Shown one piece after another: positions 1-8,400 of a stretch of DNA of 64,000 nt. The notes below the pieces were generated by a model. The model saw nothing but the letters and a program-made list of their open reading frames with translations. It ran no database searches and had not been told where the DNA came from. The position numbers and the translations under genes are program-made. The stretch is from Flavobacterium chilense (lineage in GTDB: Bacteria; Bacteroidota; Bacteroidia; Flavobacteriales; Flavobacteriaceae), in the NCBI RefSeq assembly GCF_001602525.1, contig NZ_LSYT01000004.1:124001-188000 (forward strand). The letters run 5' to 3'. Within the stretch, counting starts at the first letter, position 1, and every line of letters starts with the position of its first letter.

Positions 1-221
1 TGAAAAAAGACAGTGAAACCCAATTATTAGAAGATGTTATCTGTCTGGTATTTTTAGAATATTACCTGGAACCATTTGTTCATAAGCATGACGAGGAAAA
101 ACTAAAAAACATCATCAAAAAAACCTGGGATAAAATGTCTGAAAAAGGACATCAGGAAGCCTTAAAAATCAATTATTCCGAAGAAAATTTGAATCTGATA
201 AAAGCTTCTTTAGGATTATAA
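1..221 (+). CDS. DUF4202 family protein, C-terminal fragment
   Basis: The frame enters from the left edge in frame 3 and stops with TAA at 219-221, leaving the last 72 residues. The tail reads LLEDVICLVFLEYY, then KHDEEKL, then KTWDKMSEKGH, which I recognise as the conserved C-terminal half of DUF4202 (whole proteins about 190-200 residues). No reaction is established for the family; from memory its members often sit near sulfate or nitrate assimilation genes. That would fit cobA and mobA 3-4 kb downstream, but this is inference. The start lies outside the window. Confidence 0.75.
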   Translation, partial: KKDSETQLLEDVICLVFLEYYLEPFVHKHDEEKLKNIIKKTWDKMSEKGHQEALKINYSEENLNLIKASLGL

Positions 222-360
222 TCTAAATAAAACTCCATTTTTTAACTCCTCTCTTTGTCAGTTCAAACAAAACTTAGACAAAGCAATAGGCTTATTTCCT
301 ATCCTAAAAAAACACAGCTACAAGTATTGGTAAGTTATTAAACCAAAATTGATGTTACAT

Positions 361-414
361 TGATATTGACATTGATATTGATATTGACATTGCCATTGAT
401 ATTGTCATTGATAT
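361..414. repeat. Hexamer tandem repeat, TGAYAT x9
   Basis: Nine consecutive 6-bp units, mostly TGATAT or TGACAT with variants TGCCAT and TGTCAT, run without a break and are preceded by a related GTTACAT. They lie about 140 bp upstream of the response regulator start, in a 335-bp gap (222-556) that holds no gene. A six-base unit is a slippage-prone simple repeat; whether it affects expression is unknown. Confidence 0.85.
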
Positions 415-490
415 TCTTCCCTCTGTTTATAATTTTTTAATGAAATTTTAATGTTATGTTTAATATTAGGATTATGGTTCTTAAAGAATC

Positions 491-527
491 ACGTATATTA
501 GCATCTTCTTTATAGATAAATATACGT
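491..527. promoter_or_regulatory. ACGTATATT inverted repeat upstream of the response regulator
   Basis: ACGTATATT at 491-499 is repeated as its exact reverse complement AATATACGT at 519-527, separated by 19 bp, 30 bp before the ATG of the LuxR-type regulator. A two-site arrangement on nearby DNA faces is typical of dimeric regulators, and the ACGTATA core recurs at the 3' end of the same gene. Autoregulation is inference. Confidence 0.5.
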
Positions 528-556
528 AAAAAATCAGGATCAAAATTAAGTAGTTT

Positions 557-1213
557 ATGAATACTATCATTCGTGTTGTACTGGCAGATGACCATGTTTT
601 TGTTAGAGACGGAATTAAATCTTTACTCGAAAACGAAGGAAACATCGAGGTTTTAGGTGAAGCTATGGATGGTTTTGAAGCATTTGAAGTCGTTACAGCT
701 ACCAAACCTGATTTACTGATAACAGATATTCGTATGCCAAATTTAAACGGCATAGAACTGCTGGAAAAACTCAGAAGTGAAAATATTGATGTAAAAATCA
801 TTATGCTTACTATGCACGAATCTGAAGAATATGTATTAAAATCACTAAAAGCTGGTGCCGATGGTTATTTGCTAAAAGGTTCCGGCAAAGAAGAATTCCT
901 AAAAGCATTATATACTGTAGCTTCCGGCGGGAAATTTTTCTGTGGAGACGTTTCTGCCATCTTAATAAATCAATTGACCAATTCATCAACATCAGAACCT
1001 AAACAAAATTTAGGCGAACAAATGATGATTACCAAAAGAGAAAAAGAAATCCTCACACTTTTATTATCAGGAAAAGGCAACAAAGAAGTTGCTGAATCAC
1101 TTGCCATCAGTAAACGAACTGCCGAAGTACATCGTTTTAACTTAATGAAAAAATTAAAAGTAAAAAACCTGATGGAACTTTCGAATAAAGCATCTGAGTA
1201 TGCTTTGATGTAA
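557..1213 (+). CDS. NarL/FixJ-family response regulator
   Basis: A 218-residue cytoplasmic two-component regulator. The receiver domain (about 5-122) shows the acidic pair D11-D12, the phosphorylation site D57 in LLITDIRMP, T85 and K107. A LuxR-type helix-turn-helix follows at about 155-210, with the usual KREKEILTLL and a recognition helix around SKRTAEVHRFNLMKKL. No histidine kinase is adjacent, so it is an orphan within the window. Its place beside DUF4202, cobA and mobA makes a nitrate- or redox-linked role attractive but unproven. ACGTATA-type inverted repeats lie on both sides and may be its own sites. The ATG is preceded by A-rich DNA, as expected here. Confidence 0.93.
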   Translation: MNTIIRVVLADDHVFVRDGIKSLLENEGNIEVLGEAMDGFEAFEVVTATKPDLLITDIRMPNLNGIELLEKLRSENIDVKIIMLTMHESEEYVLKSLKAGADGYLLKGSGKEEFLKALYTVASGGKFFCGDVSAILINQLTNSSTSEPKQNLGEQMMITKREKEILTLLLSGKGNKEVAESLAISKRTAEVHRFNLMKKLKVKNLMELSNKASEYALM

Positions 1214-1241
1214 TAATTACGTATAAATACGTAATTATTAC
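1210..1241. terminator. Perfect palindrome after the response regulator
   Basis: Arms GTAATAATTACGTA (1210-1223) and TACGTAATTATTAC (1228-1241) are perfectly complementary around a TAAA loop, and the palindrome overlaps the stop codon. There is no T-run and the stem is AT-rich, so it is weak as an intrinsic terminator. The ACGTATA/TACGT core matches the upstream inverted repeat, so it could instead be a regulator site. Confidence 0.5.
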
Positions 1242-1342
1242 AAATTAAAAAAACTCCTCATCGTTCTTAATTACGTTTTTTCTGGTTTTGAAAAAGGGCT
1301 ATTTTTTGACTCGTCACCCCATATTATGTGCTTCTATTTGGG

Positions 1343-1388
1343 TATATTTGATTGATCAAAATTCAGGTTTGTATAGCATTACAAACCT
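1343..1388 (+). promoter_or_regulatory. Possible -7 box and 5' UTR hairpin before the methyltransferase
   Basis: TATATTTG at 1343-1350 matches the Bacteroidota -7 box TAnnTTTG, but no TTG is found at the right distance upstream. After it, AGGTTTGTA (1365-1373) and TACAAACCT (1380-1388) form a perfect 9-bp hairpin with a 6-nt loop, 28 bp before the ATG at 1417. The hairpin would lie in the leader if the -7 box is used. Confidence 0.35.
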
Positions 1389-1416
1389 TTATCATTCCTT
1401 AATTTAAATAACAAAA

Positions 1417-2037
1417 ATGAACAACTGGACCCAAAGATGGGACGACCGTTACAGCAACGAAGAGTTTGCATACGGCACAGCCCCCAACAATTACTTAAAA
1501 GAGCAAATCGAAAAATTACAACCCGGATCGATTTTATTTCCTGCCGAAGGAGAAGGCCGAAATGCTGTTTTTGCAGCCACATTAGGATGGCAGGTTTCTG
1601 CTTTTGATATTAGTGCCGAAGGAAAAAATAAAGCATTGAAACTTGCTGAAGACAATACTGTCGAAATTGATTATCAGGTTGGAGAACTGGACACTTTAAA
1701 TTATCAACCAGAACAATTTGACGCTATTGCCTTGATTTATGCCCATTTTCCGGCAGAAATAAAATCGGCAATTCATAAAGCACTGGATAAATATCTACGT
1801 AAAGGCGGTACTATTATTTTTGAGGCTTTTAGCAAAAAACATCTTGAATATCTGGCTGTAAACGATAAAGTTGGCGGACCAAAAGATATTGAATCTTTAT
1901 TCTCTATAGAAGAAATACAAGCAGATTTTCCAAATTATGAGATTGTAACCTTAGAAGAAAAAGAAATAGAACTTAATGAAGGTCTTTTTCATAACGGAAA
2001 AGGTTCTGTAATTCGTTTTATTGGTACAAAAAAATAA
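1417..2037 (+). CDS. Class I SAM-dependent methyltransferase, TehB-like
   Basis: A 206-residue soluble protein. The Rossmann motif I region is [14 protein letters not shown] (about 42-55), a variant of the usual LGCGEGRNA with Ala replacing the Cys position. Motif II AFDIS follows near 62-66, and the [12 protein letters not shown] strand (about 128-139) is typical of the Methyltransf_25/TehB group. The N-terminal [13 protein letters not shown] is the standard opening of this group in Bacteroidota. Substrate cannot be read from sequence; related proteins are linked to tellurite or thiol detoxification. It is probably monocistronic, with 200-300 bp gaps on both sides. Confidence 0.85.
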   Translation: MNNWTQRWDDRYSNEEFAYGTAPNNYLKEQIEKLQPGSILFPAEGEGRNAVFAATLGWQVSAFDISAEGKNKALKLAEDNTVEIDYQVGELDTLNYQPEQFDAIALIYAHFPAEIKSAIHKALDKYLRKGGTIIFEAFSKKHLEYLAVNDKVGGPKDIESLFSIEEIQADFPNYEIVTLEEKEIELNEGLFHNGKGSVIRFIGTKK

Positions 2038-2048
2038 CAGCATCCGTC

Positions 2049-2076
2049 GCAGAGATGCACTGAGGTGTGTCTCTGC
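2049..2076. repeat. Imperfect hairpin in the gap before the H1-like gene
   Basis: GCAGAGA (2049-2055) pairs with TCTCTGC (2070-2076), and the stem extends inward through TGCAC and GTGTG with mismatches. It starts 12 bp after the methyltransferase stop and lacks a T-run. It resembles the degenerate GCAGAG/GAGGTGC repeats elsewhere in the window. The rest of the 288-bp gap shows nothing I can name. Confidence 0.4.
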
Positions 2077-2370
2077 AAAATGAAATTCACTTCCCTTCTG
2101 TCCCATTTGACTATTGTTTGCCCATAACCTTTTGGCTTTCATGACAATGGTTTTTCCTTCACTTTGCGATATTTCCTGGTAAAATTGTTAAGAGATTTTA
2201 TGTTTTCAATTTGACGAAAAACATAAAAATCTAACATTCAATATGTTAATTTTAAAATTTATTGAAAAACTTAACATTGGCGAGTTTGTTTTATGATTAT
2301 ATTTACTTAACTCAAAGTTAACAATTTGGTTACATTAGTAGTATTATCCTCATCTAAAAGCGCATTAAAT

Positions 2371-3054
2371 ATGGAAAACAAACCCGCAGAAACCAATCCG
2401 GAAAAAATTGATTCACCAACTCCTGAAAACAGTCAGCCAGTTGCAGAAAACATAAAAACTGAAAGTCCGGCACCTGTAAAAGCTCCGGTTCGCAGAACCA
2501 CAACAGCTAAAGCAACAACTGCCACAATTAAACCAGCAGCAGCAAAACCAGCTGCTACGGCAACAAAACCGGCTGCATCTGCCACTGTAAAACCTGCAGC
2601 TACAAAAGCTCCGGTAAAAACTGTTACCAAAACACCAGCAGCTACAACTCCTAAACCAGCCGTGAGAAGAGCTCCTGCTAAAAAAGTTACTGCTACAGCA
2701 GTAAAACCTGCAGTAACTAAAACTCCTGCTGTAGAAACAAAAGAAGAAGAAAAACCAGCTGACATAGTTGCAAACGAAGAGAGTAAAAAAGATAATTCAA
2801 CAGATAAAAAGAAGAAAAAGGTGAAAGACAAAGACAAAGACAAAGACAAGGAAAAAGAGAAAAAGAAATTAGCTAAGAAAAAAGAGAAAGCTAAAAAAGA
2901 CAAAAAGAAAGAAAAAGCTAAAAAAGCAAAACTAAAAGCTGCAGCTAAGAAAAAAGAAAAAGCCAAAAAAGCCAAAGACAAAGCCAAAGCAAAAAAAATA
3001 GCCAAAAAGAAAGCTAAAGCTCAGAAAAAAGCAAAAGCTAAAAAGAAAAAATAA
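2371..3054 (+). CDS. Histone H1-like Lys/Ala/Pro-rich protein
   Basis: The protein has 227 residues from the ATG at 2371. A longer frame can begin at TTG 2326, but its first 15 residues (VTLVVLSSS...) do not resemble the rest, and MENKPAETNP is the natural start. Residues ~35-125 are Pro/Ala/Lys repeats (KPAATKAP-like), and the last ~80 are almost only Lys, Ala, Asp and Glu (KKKEKAKKAK-like). This is the composition of eukaryotic H1 tails and bacterial H1-like DNA-binding proteins, so non-specific DNA or RNA binding is likely; no folded domain is visible. The 3' half is extremely A-rich. A good terminator follows. Confidence 0.7.
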   Translation: MENKPAETNPEKIDSPTPENSQPVAENIKTESPAPVKAPVRRTTTAKATTATIKPAAAKPAATATKPAASATVKPAATKAPVKTVTKTPAATTPKPAVRRAPAKKVTATAVKPAVTKTPAVETKEEEKPADIVANEESKKDNSTDKKKKKVKDKDKDKDKEKEKKKLAKKKEKAKKDKKKEKAKKAKLKAAAKKKEKAKKAKDKAKAKKIAKKKAKAQKKAKAKKKK

Positions 3055-3061
3055 TTTCAAA

Positions 3062-3097
3062 AAAAGGTTTAACTTCAAATAAGTTAAGCCTTTTTTT
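3062..3097 (+). terminator. Intrinsic terminator of the H1-like gene
   Basis: AGGTTTAACTT (3065-3075) pairs with AAGTTAAGCCT (3081-3091), one G-U pair, with a 5-nt loop, followed by seven Ts. The A-run on the left could let it also serve the convergent cobA transcript. Confidence 0.85.
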
Positions 3098-3142
3098 ATG
3101 GTTCTGTTGATCCCAAATCATTATCATTAATAAACTAAACTA

Positions 3143-3913
3143 CTACAACAATCCGTCATTAAAATGTTCCTGAAAATAAGTATTCAGCTGTGATGTATTT
3201 TTTACCACTTCACCAATAACAATAATTGCAGGCGAAGAAAGTTTATGCTCTGCTACCAGTTTTACAATTGTACGGATCGTTCCAACCACTTTTTGCTCTG
3301 TATCTTTAGTTCCGTTTTGGATGATAGCAATGGGCAAATCATCTGCTCTGTTTTGTTTGTAAATGGTAACAATTTCTTCCAGTTTATGCATTCCCATTAA
3401 AATAACAACTGTCGCATTCGATTTTGAAGCAAGATGAACATCTTTGGATAATTCATGATTGGATGTTGTTCCTGTAATGACCCAAAAACTATCTGCCACC
3501 AAACGCTCTGTCAGACTAATTCCAACTGAAGAAGGCACACCTAAAGCAGAGGATATTCCGGGAACAATTTCGGTCTTTAAACCAAACTTTTCTACATATT
3601 CGATTTCTTCACTTCCGCGTCCAAAAACAAACGGATCACCACCTTTTAAACGTACCACATGACCATAACGATTTGCCATTGAAACAATAAGGTCATTAAT
3701 CTGATCCTGGGTATAAGCGTGACATCCGGATCGTTTTCCAACAAAAATAATTTCGGCTTTTGGCGCGTATTGCAATAATTCTTCGTTAACCAAAGCATCA
3801 TACAAAACAACATCGGCAGTTTTTAAGGCTTTAATGGCTTTTAATGTAATTAACTCTGCATCTCCCGGACCAGCACCTACGATAGTTAATTTTGGTGTTT
3901 TTAAACTTTGCAT
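3143..3913 (-). CDS. cobA: Uroporphyrinogen-III C-methyltransferase
   Basis: A 256-residue SUMT that methylates uroporphyrinogen III twice with SAM to give precorrin-2, the precursor of siroheme and cobalamin. Diagnostic segments are VGAGPGDAELITLKA (about 12-26), VLYDALV, GKRSGCHAYTQDQIN, VRLKGGDPFVFGRGSEE and VPGISSALGVP. It is the stand-alone form without the CysG oxidase/chelatase half. mobA ends 5 bp upstream of this start, so the two are one operon. Siroheme for nitrite reductase together with Mo-cofactor for nitrate reductase fits an assimilatory nitrate function. Confidence 0.95.
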   Translation of the reverse strand: MQSLKTPKLTIVGAGPGDAELITLKAIKALKTADVVLYDALVNEELLQYAPKAEIIFVGKRSGCHAYTQDQINDLIVSMANRYGHVVRLKGGDPFVFGRGSEEIEYVEKFGLKTEIVPGISSALGVPSSVGISLTERLVADSFWVITGTTSNHELSKDVHLASKSNATVVILMGMHKLEEIVTIYKQNRADDLPIAIIQNGTKDTEQKVVGTIRTIVKLVAEHKLSSPAIIVIGEVVKNTSQLNTYFQEHFNDGLL

Positions 3914-3918
3914 AATCT

Positions 3919-4497
3919 TTAACTCAAATTGATATTCAGGTCGTCTAATTCGTCGGCTGAATTGATATTGTTCAGATGAAAACTCTCGCTTTCTTCTATT
4001 TTTATAATTTGATGCGGAATTGTTGCTAATAAATTCATCATCTTTAAATCGTCATTGTCAATTGCCTTCTTAATAACAGGTAATACATTTTTAGAATAAA
4101 TTCCAATTAAAGGATGCATTCTCGTTTCTGAAGCAAAAACAGTAATTTCAGCTTCCTGATTGTGTTTTGAAATTAATTCCAATAATAATTCGGTTGAAAT
4201 TAACGGAATATCACAACTCAAAATTAAATTAAATTCGGTTTCAGTATTGGTCAGCGCTGTATAAATACCGCCTAAAGGTCCTTTATCAGTAATAATATCC
4301 GGTATTTTTGGATACGGCAGATAATCATATTCTCTGGATGTTGTAATCAGTTTTATTTGATCAGTGATAGGTAAAATTGCCTGAATGATGTGCTCTATAA
4401 AAGGTTTGTGCTGAAACAAAACCAAGCCTTTCTCAGATTGCATTCGGGAACTTTCGCCTCCGCACAAAATAAATACTGTTAGTGTTTCCATGATCAC
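3919..4497 (-). CDS. mobA: Molybdenum cofactor guanylyltransferase
   Basis: The 192-residue enzyme transfers GMP to molybdopterin. The nucleotide-binding loop is LCGGESSRMQSEKG (residues 11-24), followed by FIEHII. The metal-binding ILSCDIPLIS segment lies near 93-102. Two Met codons (MIMETLTV) open the frame and either could be the start. It lies upstream of cobA in a tight two-gene operon on the minus strand. The 385 bp to its right contains no recognisable promoter for it. Confidence 0.9.
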   Translation of the reverse strand: MIMETLTVFILCGGESSRMQSEKGLVLFQHKPFIEHIIQAILPITDQIKLITTSREYDYLPYPKIPDIITDKGPLGGIYTALTNTETEFNLILSCDIPLISTELLLELISKHNQEAEITVFASETRMHPLIGIYSKNVLPVIKKAIDNDDLKMMNLLATIPHQIIKIEESESFHLNNINSADELDDLNINLS

Positions 4498-4882
4498 ATT
4501 GTTTACAAATTATTTTTTTCAGACCTAAAAGACTATTTCATTCCAATCCATCTATAACATTCTTAATCCCTATAAAATTACTCTAATTTATTCAAAATCA
4601 ACTTTAAAAACAATGCTAGTTTTTTTCTTTAAGAATCTCTTTTCAACTTAAATAAATCATTTCCAGACGTTTTTTAGCTTTTTCAGGAATATGTTAAGGA
4701 ATTAAAAATTAGAAAATTAAGTATAAAATACTACATTTTAGAAGTATCAGAAAAAATATTTTTAACACTTTAGCAAATTTAAAAACAACATATAAATTAC
4801 TGATTAACAATGTTTTAAATAAAAATCAACACCCTTAAAACTTTCCTTTTTGAGACGATAATTAAAAAAGTTAAACATTTTT
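4498..4882. other. Gene-free AT-rich gap between mobA and the sulfur island
   Basis: This stretch between divergent units has stop codons in all frames and no ORF with coding character. It is very AT-rich with A- and T-runs. It presumably contains the mobA-cobA promoter, but I could not place a convincing TTG/TAnnTTTG pair on the minus strand. Confidence 0.6.
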
Positions 4883-4912
4883 TTGGTTTTTATTAGATAA
4901 AAATTAACTTTG
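4883..4912 (+). promoter_or_regulatory. Bacteroidota-type promoter of the sulfatase/SusCD operon
   Basis: TTG (4883-4885) and TAACTTTG (4905-4912) are separated by 19 bp, an exact match to the flavobacterial consensus TTG-N17..23-TAnnTTTG. Transcription would start near 4919 and give a leader of about 500 nt before the SusC start, far longer than needed for translation. That supports RNA-level control in the leader. Confidence 0.7.
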
Positions 4913-5250
4913 TCTATAGAATTAGTAGAGTTTAAAATAATATTTGAAACCAAAAAAACTATATTTTGAAAACAACCGAAAGCATATCGTATTACATTCT
5001 TCCTAAAAAATATACTTATAACACTTTTTGTTATATGTGCTTCTGTTGCTAAATCCTGGCAATTTTTCGTTTTACATACGATTCTTCTTTTATATCGAAT
5101 CGATTTAAAAACGAGTTACAAAATAACCACACACTTTCTTATTGAAAATTCCAAAATTCTCTTTGATACATTGTTTTGTATGAAAAGGATTCTTGAAACT
5201 ATACCTATACATTAAAAAGAAAAAATGACTAATAACTAAAAAAAACTGAA

Positions 5251-5283
5251 ATGAAGAAGATGCAAAATTGTTGCTGTAAATAA
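5251..5283 (+). CDS. Cys-triplet leader peptide MKKMQNCCCK
   Basis: A ten-codon ORF with an A-rich upstream sequence, like the real starts here, encodes MKKMQNCCCK and ends in TAA. Three consecutive Cys codons (TGT TGC TGT, 5269-5277) sit just before the stop. Cys is rare, so a run of three in a peptide this short, 133 nt upstream of a sulfatase operon, is the hallmark of a leader peptide whose translation senses charged tRNA-Cys. An internal ATG at 5260 could also start a seven-codon version. It lies inside the long leader from the 4883 promoter and 5 nt before a strong hairpin. Function is inferred from arrangement, by analogy with his/trp leaders and the polycysteine uORFs described in mycobacteria. 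Confidence 0.7.
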   Translation: MKKMQNCCCK

Positions 5284-5389
5284 AAAAAGCCATTTCTGCG
5301 GCAACAGAAATGGCGAGGCTTAAAGAACATTTATCACTAAATCAAGAATACCTGTAGAGAGTTGAAAAATCAACTTTCAAGGCGCCTTG
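5269..5389 (+). promoter_or_regulatory. Putative cysteine-responsive attenuator region
   Basis: Several pairings compete. (1) GCCATTTCTG (5289-5298) and CAGAAATGGC (5305-5314) form a perfect 10-bp hairpin. (2) The Cys codons 5269-5275 can pair over 7 bp with 5300-5306, the loop and right arm of that hairpin. (3) 5312-5325 can pair with 5374-5386 (about 11 bp with internal loops). (4) AGTTGA/TCAACT (5360-5375) and the 12-bp palindrome CAAGGCGCCTTG (5378-5389) are local alternatives to (3). A ribosome stopped at the uORF stop would cover the left arm of (1); one stalled on the Cys codons would not. None is followed by a plus-strand U-run, so classic intrinsic termination is not evident; Rho-dependent or translational control is possible. 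Confidence 0.5.
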
Positions 5390-5416
5390 TTAATTACTTA
5401 AAACCAGTACAAAGAA

Positions 5417-8400
5417 ATGAAAAAAAAATTAAAAATATACTCATTCCTGTTTCTCTTGCTCCTGTCGGCAGGAATTCATGCCCAAAATACAACTCCTCTT
5501 ATACAATCTAAACTAGACGGAACTGTTGTAGACGATATAACCAATCAACCCGTTATTGGCGCATCTGTTGTCATAAAAGGTACAACTCACGGAGTTCAGA
5601 CTGATGCTGAGGGGAAATTCTATTTTCAAACCGGTCAAAAATTTCCTTATACTTTAATCGTAACCTATATTGGATATAAAAAAGCAGAAATTGTAGTAGA
5701 TAAAAATCCGGTCACTATACACTTAAAAGAAGAACGTCAGGAATTAGACGAATTAGTGGTTGTAGGTTATGGTTCTCAAAAGAGAAAAGACATTACAGGA
5801 TCTGTAGCTTCTGTACCAAAAGCAAATTTATCACAGGTAACCTCATCGGCAGACAACCTATTAAGAGGAGCAATTCCGGGTGTGGTAGTTACACAAAGTT
5901 CAGGACGTCCGGGAGCTTCATCAAGCGTTCGTATTAGAGGCGGAAACTCTATCACTGCCGGTAATGAGCCGCTATATGTTGTTGACGGAATATTAATTTA
6001 CAACGATAACAACAATAGTACAGCCGGAGTTACCAACGCTGGTGCTACAGTCAACGTATTATCAACCATTAATCCGGCTGATATCGAGTCTATCGAAGTT
6101 TTAAAAGACGCTTCTGCAACGGCAATTTACGGATCACGTGGTGCCAATGGTGTTGTTATTATTACAACTAAAAAAGGAATTAAAGGACAGGATAATATTT
6201 CATACCAGGGTTATTTTGGGTTTCAGAATGTTTCAAAGAAATTAAACCTGATGGATGCCAGCCAATGGGCAAGTTTGCGTAATGATGTTCAGGCAAGTAT
6301 TGGTCAGGCACCTTCTTTTTCTGCAGATCAGATTGAAGCGTTTAAAACATCCGGAAGTTACAACTGGCAGGATGCGCTTTTTAGAACTGCGGCTCCAATA
6401 CAAAATCATCAATTATCATTTTCAGGCGGAGACGAACGTTCACGCTACGCCATATCTGCAGGATATTTTCAGCAGGACGGAATTATAATTGCATCTGACT
6501 TTAAAAGAATTTCACTTCGTGCGAATTACGAAAGAAATTATTCTCCCAATTTTAAATTTGGTGTAAATGCAAATTATAGCAATTCAGTATCAAACGGTAT
6601 AGGAACAAATGGCGGTGCTACTGCCGGAAGATCACCAAATCCGATAGTTGTGGCTTTGTATCAGCCACCTGTAGTACCTATTAAAAATGCAGACGGCAGT
6701 TATAATTTAACCAACAATCCTTATGCAACAGCCACAAACGGTATCATTCCAAATCCAATTAATGATTTGGTAAGTACAACCAATGAAACTAAGATTAACC
6801 GAATCCTGACGAGTTTATTTGGTGAATACAAAATCACTAAAAAGCTTACGGCAAAAGTAGCTGTAAGCGGCGATGTAATTAACACCAAGCAAAACTATTA
6901 TGCTCCGGCAACCACAACTACAGGTGCAGGAACAAAAGGACTGGCTTCGGTTGGAGATCGTCAGGTAAGTTCTGTTTTAAACGAAAATACCCTGAATTAC
7001 AATACAACATTTGGCGAAAGCCACAAATTCTCTGCTTTAGCAGGATATACACTTCAATACACGCAAGGTGAAGTAGTCAATGCAGGAGCGCAAACATTTG
7101 TAAACGACGCCAATACTTACAACGCTTTACAGGATGGTGTTCCGGTAAAACCGTATAGCGATGCATTCGAAAGTGTATTAAAATCATGGTTAGCCAGAGT
7201 AAACTATTCGTATAAAGGAAAATATAATTTTACGCTTTCCGGACGTGCAGATGGTTCTTCAAGATTTGGTTCTAAATCGCTTTGGGGCTACTTTCCATCG
7301 GCAGGATTTTCATGGAATATTACCGATGAAGATTTCGCCAAAAACATTAAAGGTGTAACCGAAGCCAAACTAAGAATTACAGCAGGAACAACCGGAAACC
7401 AGGAAATTGGCAACTACCTTTCTCTGGCTCAAATGGGTTCTGTTAACTATTCTTTCGGAGGTACATTATACACAGGTTTGGCTCCTACTCGACTGGCAAA
7501 TCCGGATTTGAAATGGGAAAAAACAAATCAATACAACGTAGGTTTAGATTTATCCTTATTAGACCGAAAAATCAATTTTGTGTTTGATGTGTATTACAAA
7601 AAAACAAACGATTTATTAATCAGTGTGCCTGTTCCATTGACTTCAGGTTATGCGAGTGTGCTTCAAAATATTGGTGGAGTTGAAAATAAAGGAATTGAAA
7701 TTGGTTTAACTACCGAAAACGTAAAAACAGAAAATTTCTCCTGGAATTCAAATGTGGTTTTCTCTGCCAACAGAAACAAAGTAGTTTCGATAGGAAACGG
7801 TGTAGATCAGTTTTTTCCTGTAGTACCAAACGGTTCTTTATTACAACAACAGCCTGTAACCGTAAAAGTAGGTTTGCCTTTGGGAACTTTCTGGGGATAC
7901 AGAACCAACGGAATTTTCCAGACTCAGGAAGAGGTGAATACACAACCTAAAATAAACAGTTTAGCCAACACTAAAGTTGGTGACAGAAAATATGTAGATA
8001 CCAACGGAGATGGTGTGATTACAGCACTTGACAAAGGAAACCTTGGAAGCTCTCAGCCTAAATTTGTTGGAAGTTTCAGTAACACTGTTTCTTTTCATGA
8101 TTTTGATCTTAACTTCTCTTTTCAGGGATCTTACGGAGGTAAAATCTTCAATGCTTTAAACCAGCAATTAGAGATTTCTACTTTGGGAACCAATGCCAAT
8201 GTTACGCTTGTAGATCGTTGGACACCAACAAATCCAAGCAATGAAATTCCAAGAGCAACAAGTTCTCCACTTGGTATTGTTTCAGAACGTTATGTAGAAG
8301 ATGCTTCATTCCTGAGATTAAAATTAATTACACTGGGATATACTTTACCTAAAAGCCTTTCTCAAAGACTCGGAGCCAAAAGCGTTAAATTCTATGTATC

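Noticed and set aside
2326..2370. TTG start for the H1-like protein
   Set aside because: The 15 extra residues (VTLVVLSSSK...) differ in composition from the rest, and the ATG at 2371 has A-rich DNA before it and gives a natural MENKPAETNP start.
2433..3005. 190-residue minus-strand frame over the H1-like gene
   Set aside because: It is the reverse reading of Lys/Ala codons (Phe/Ala/Ser/Leu-rich), with no homology pattern.
5289..5314. Hairpin read as a plus-strand intrinsic terminator
   Set aside because: No T-run follows it on the plus strand; T-run exists only in minus orientation where no gene would use it. It is listed as part of a switch instead.
4919..5416. SAM-I or other sulfur riboswitch in the SusC leader
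   Set aside because: I found no S-box core or other known riboswitch consensus; the Cys-codon ORF explains the region better.
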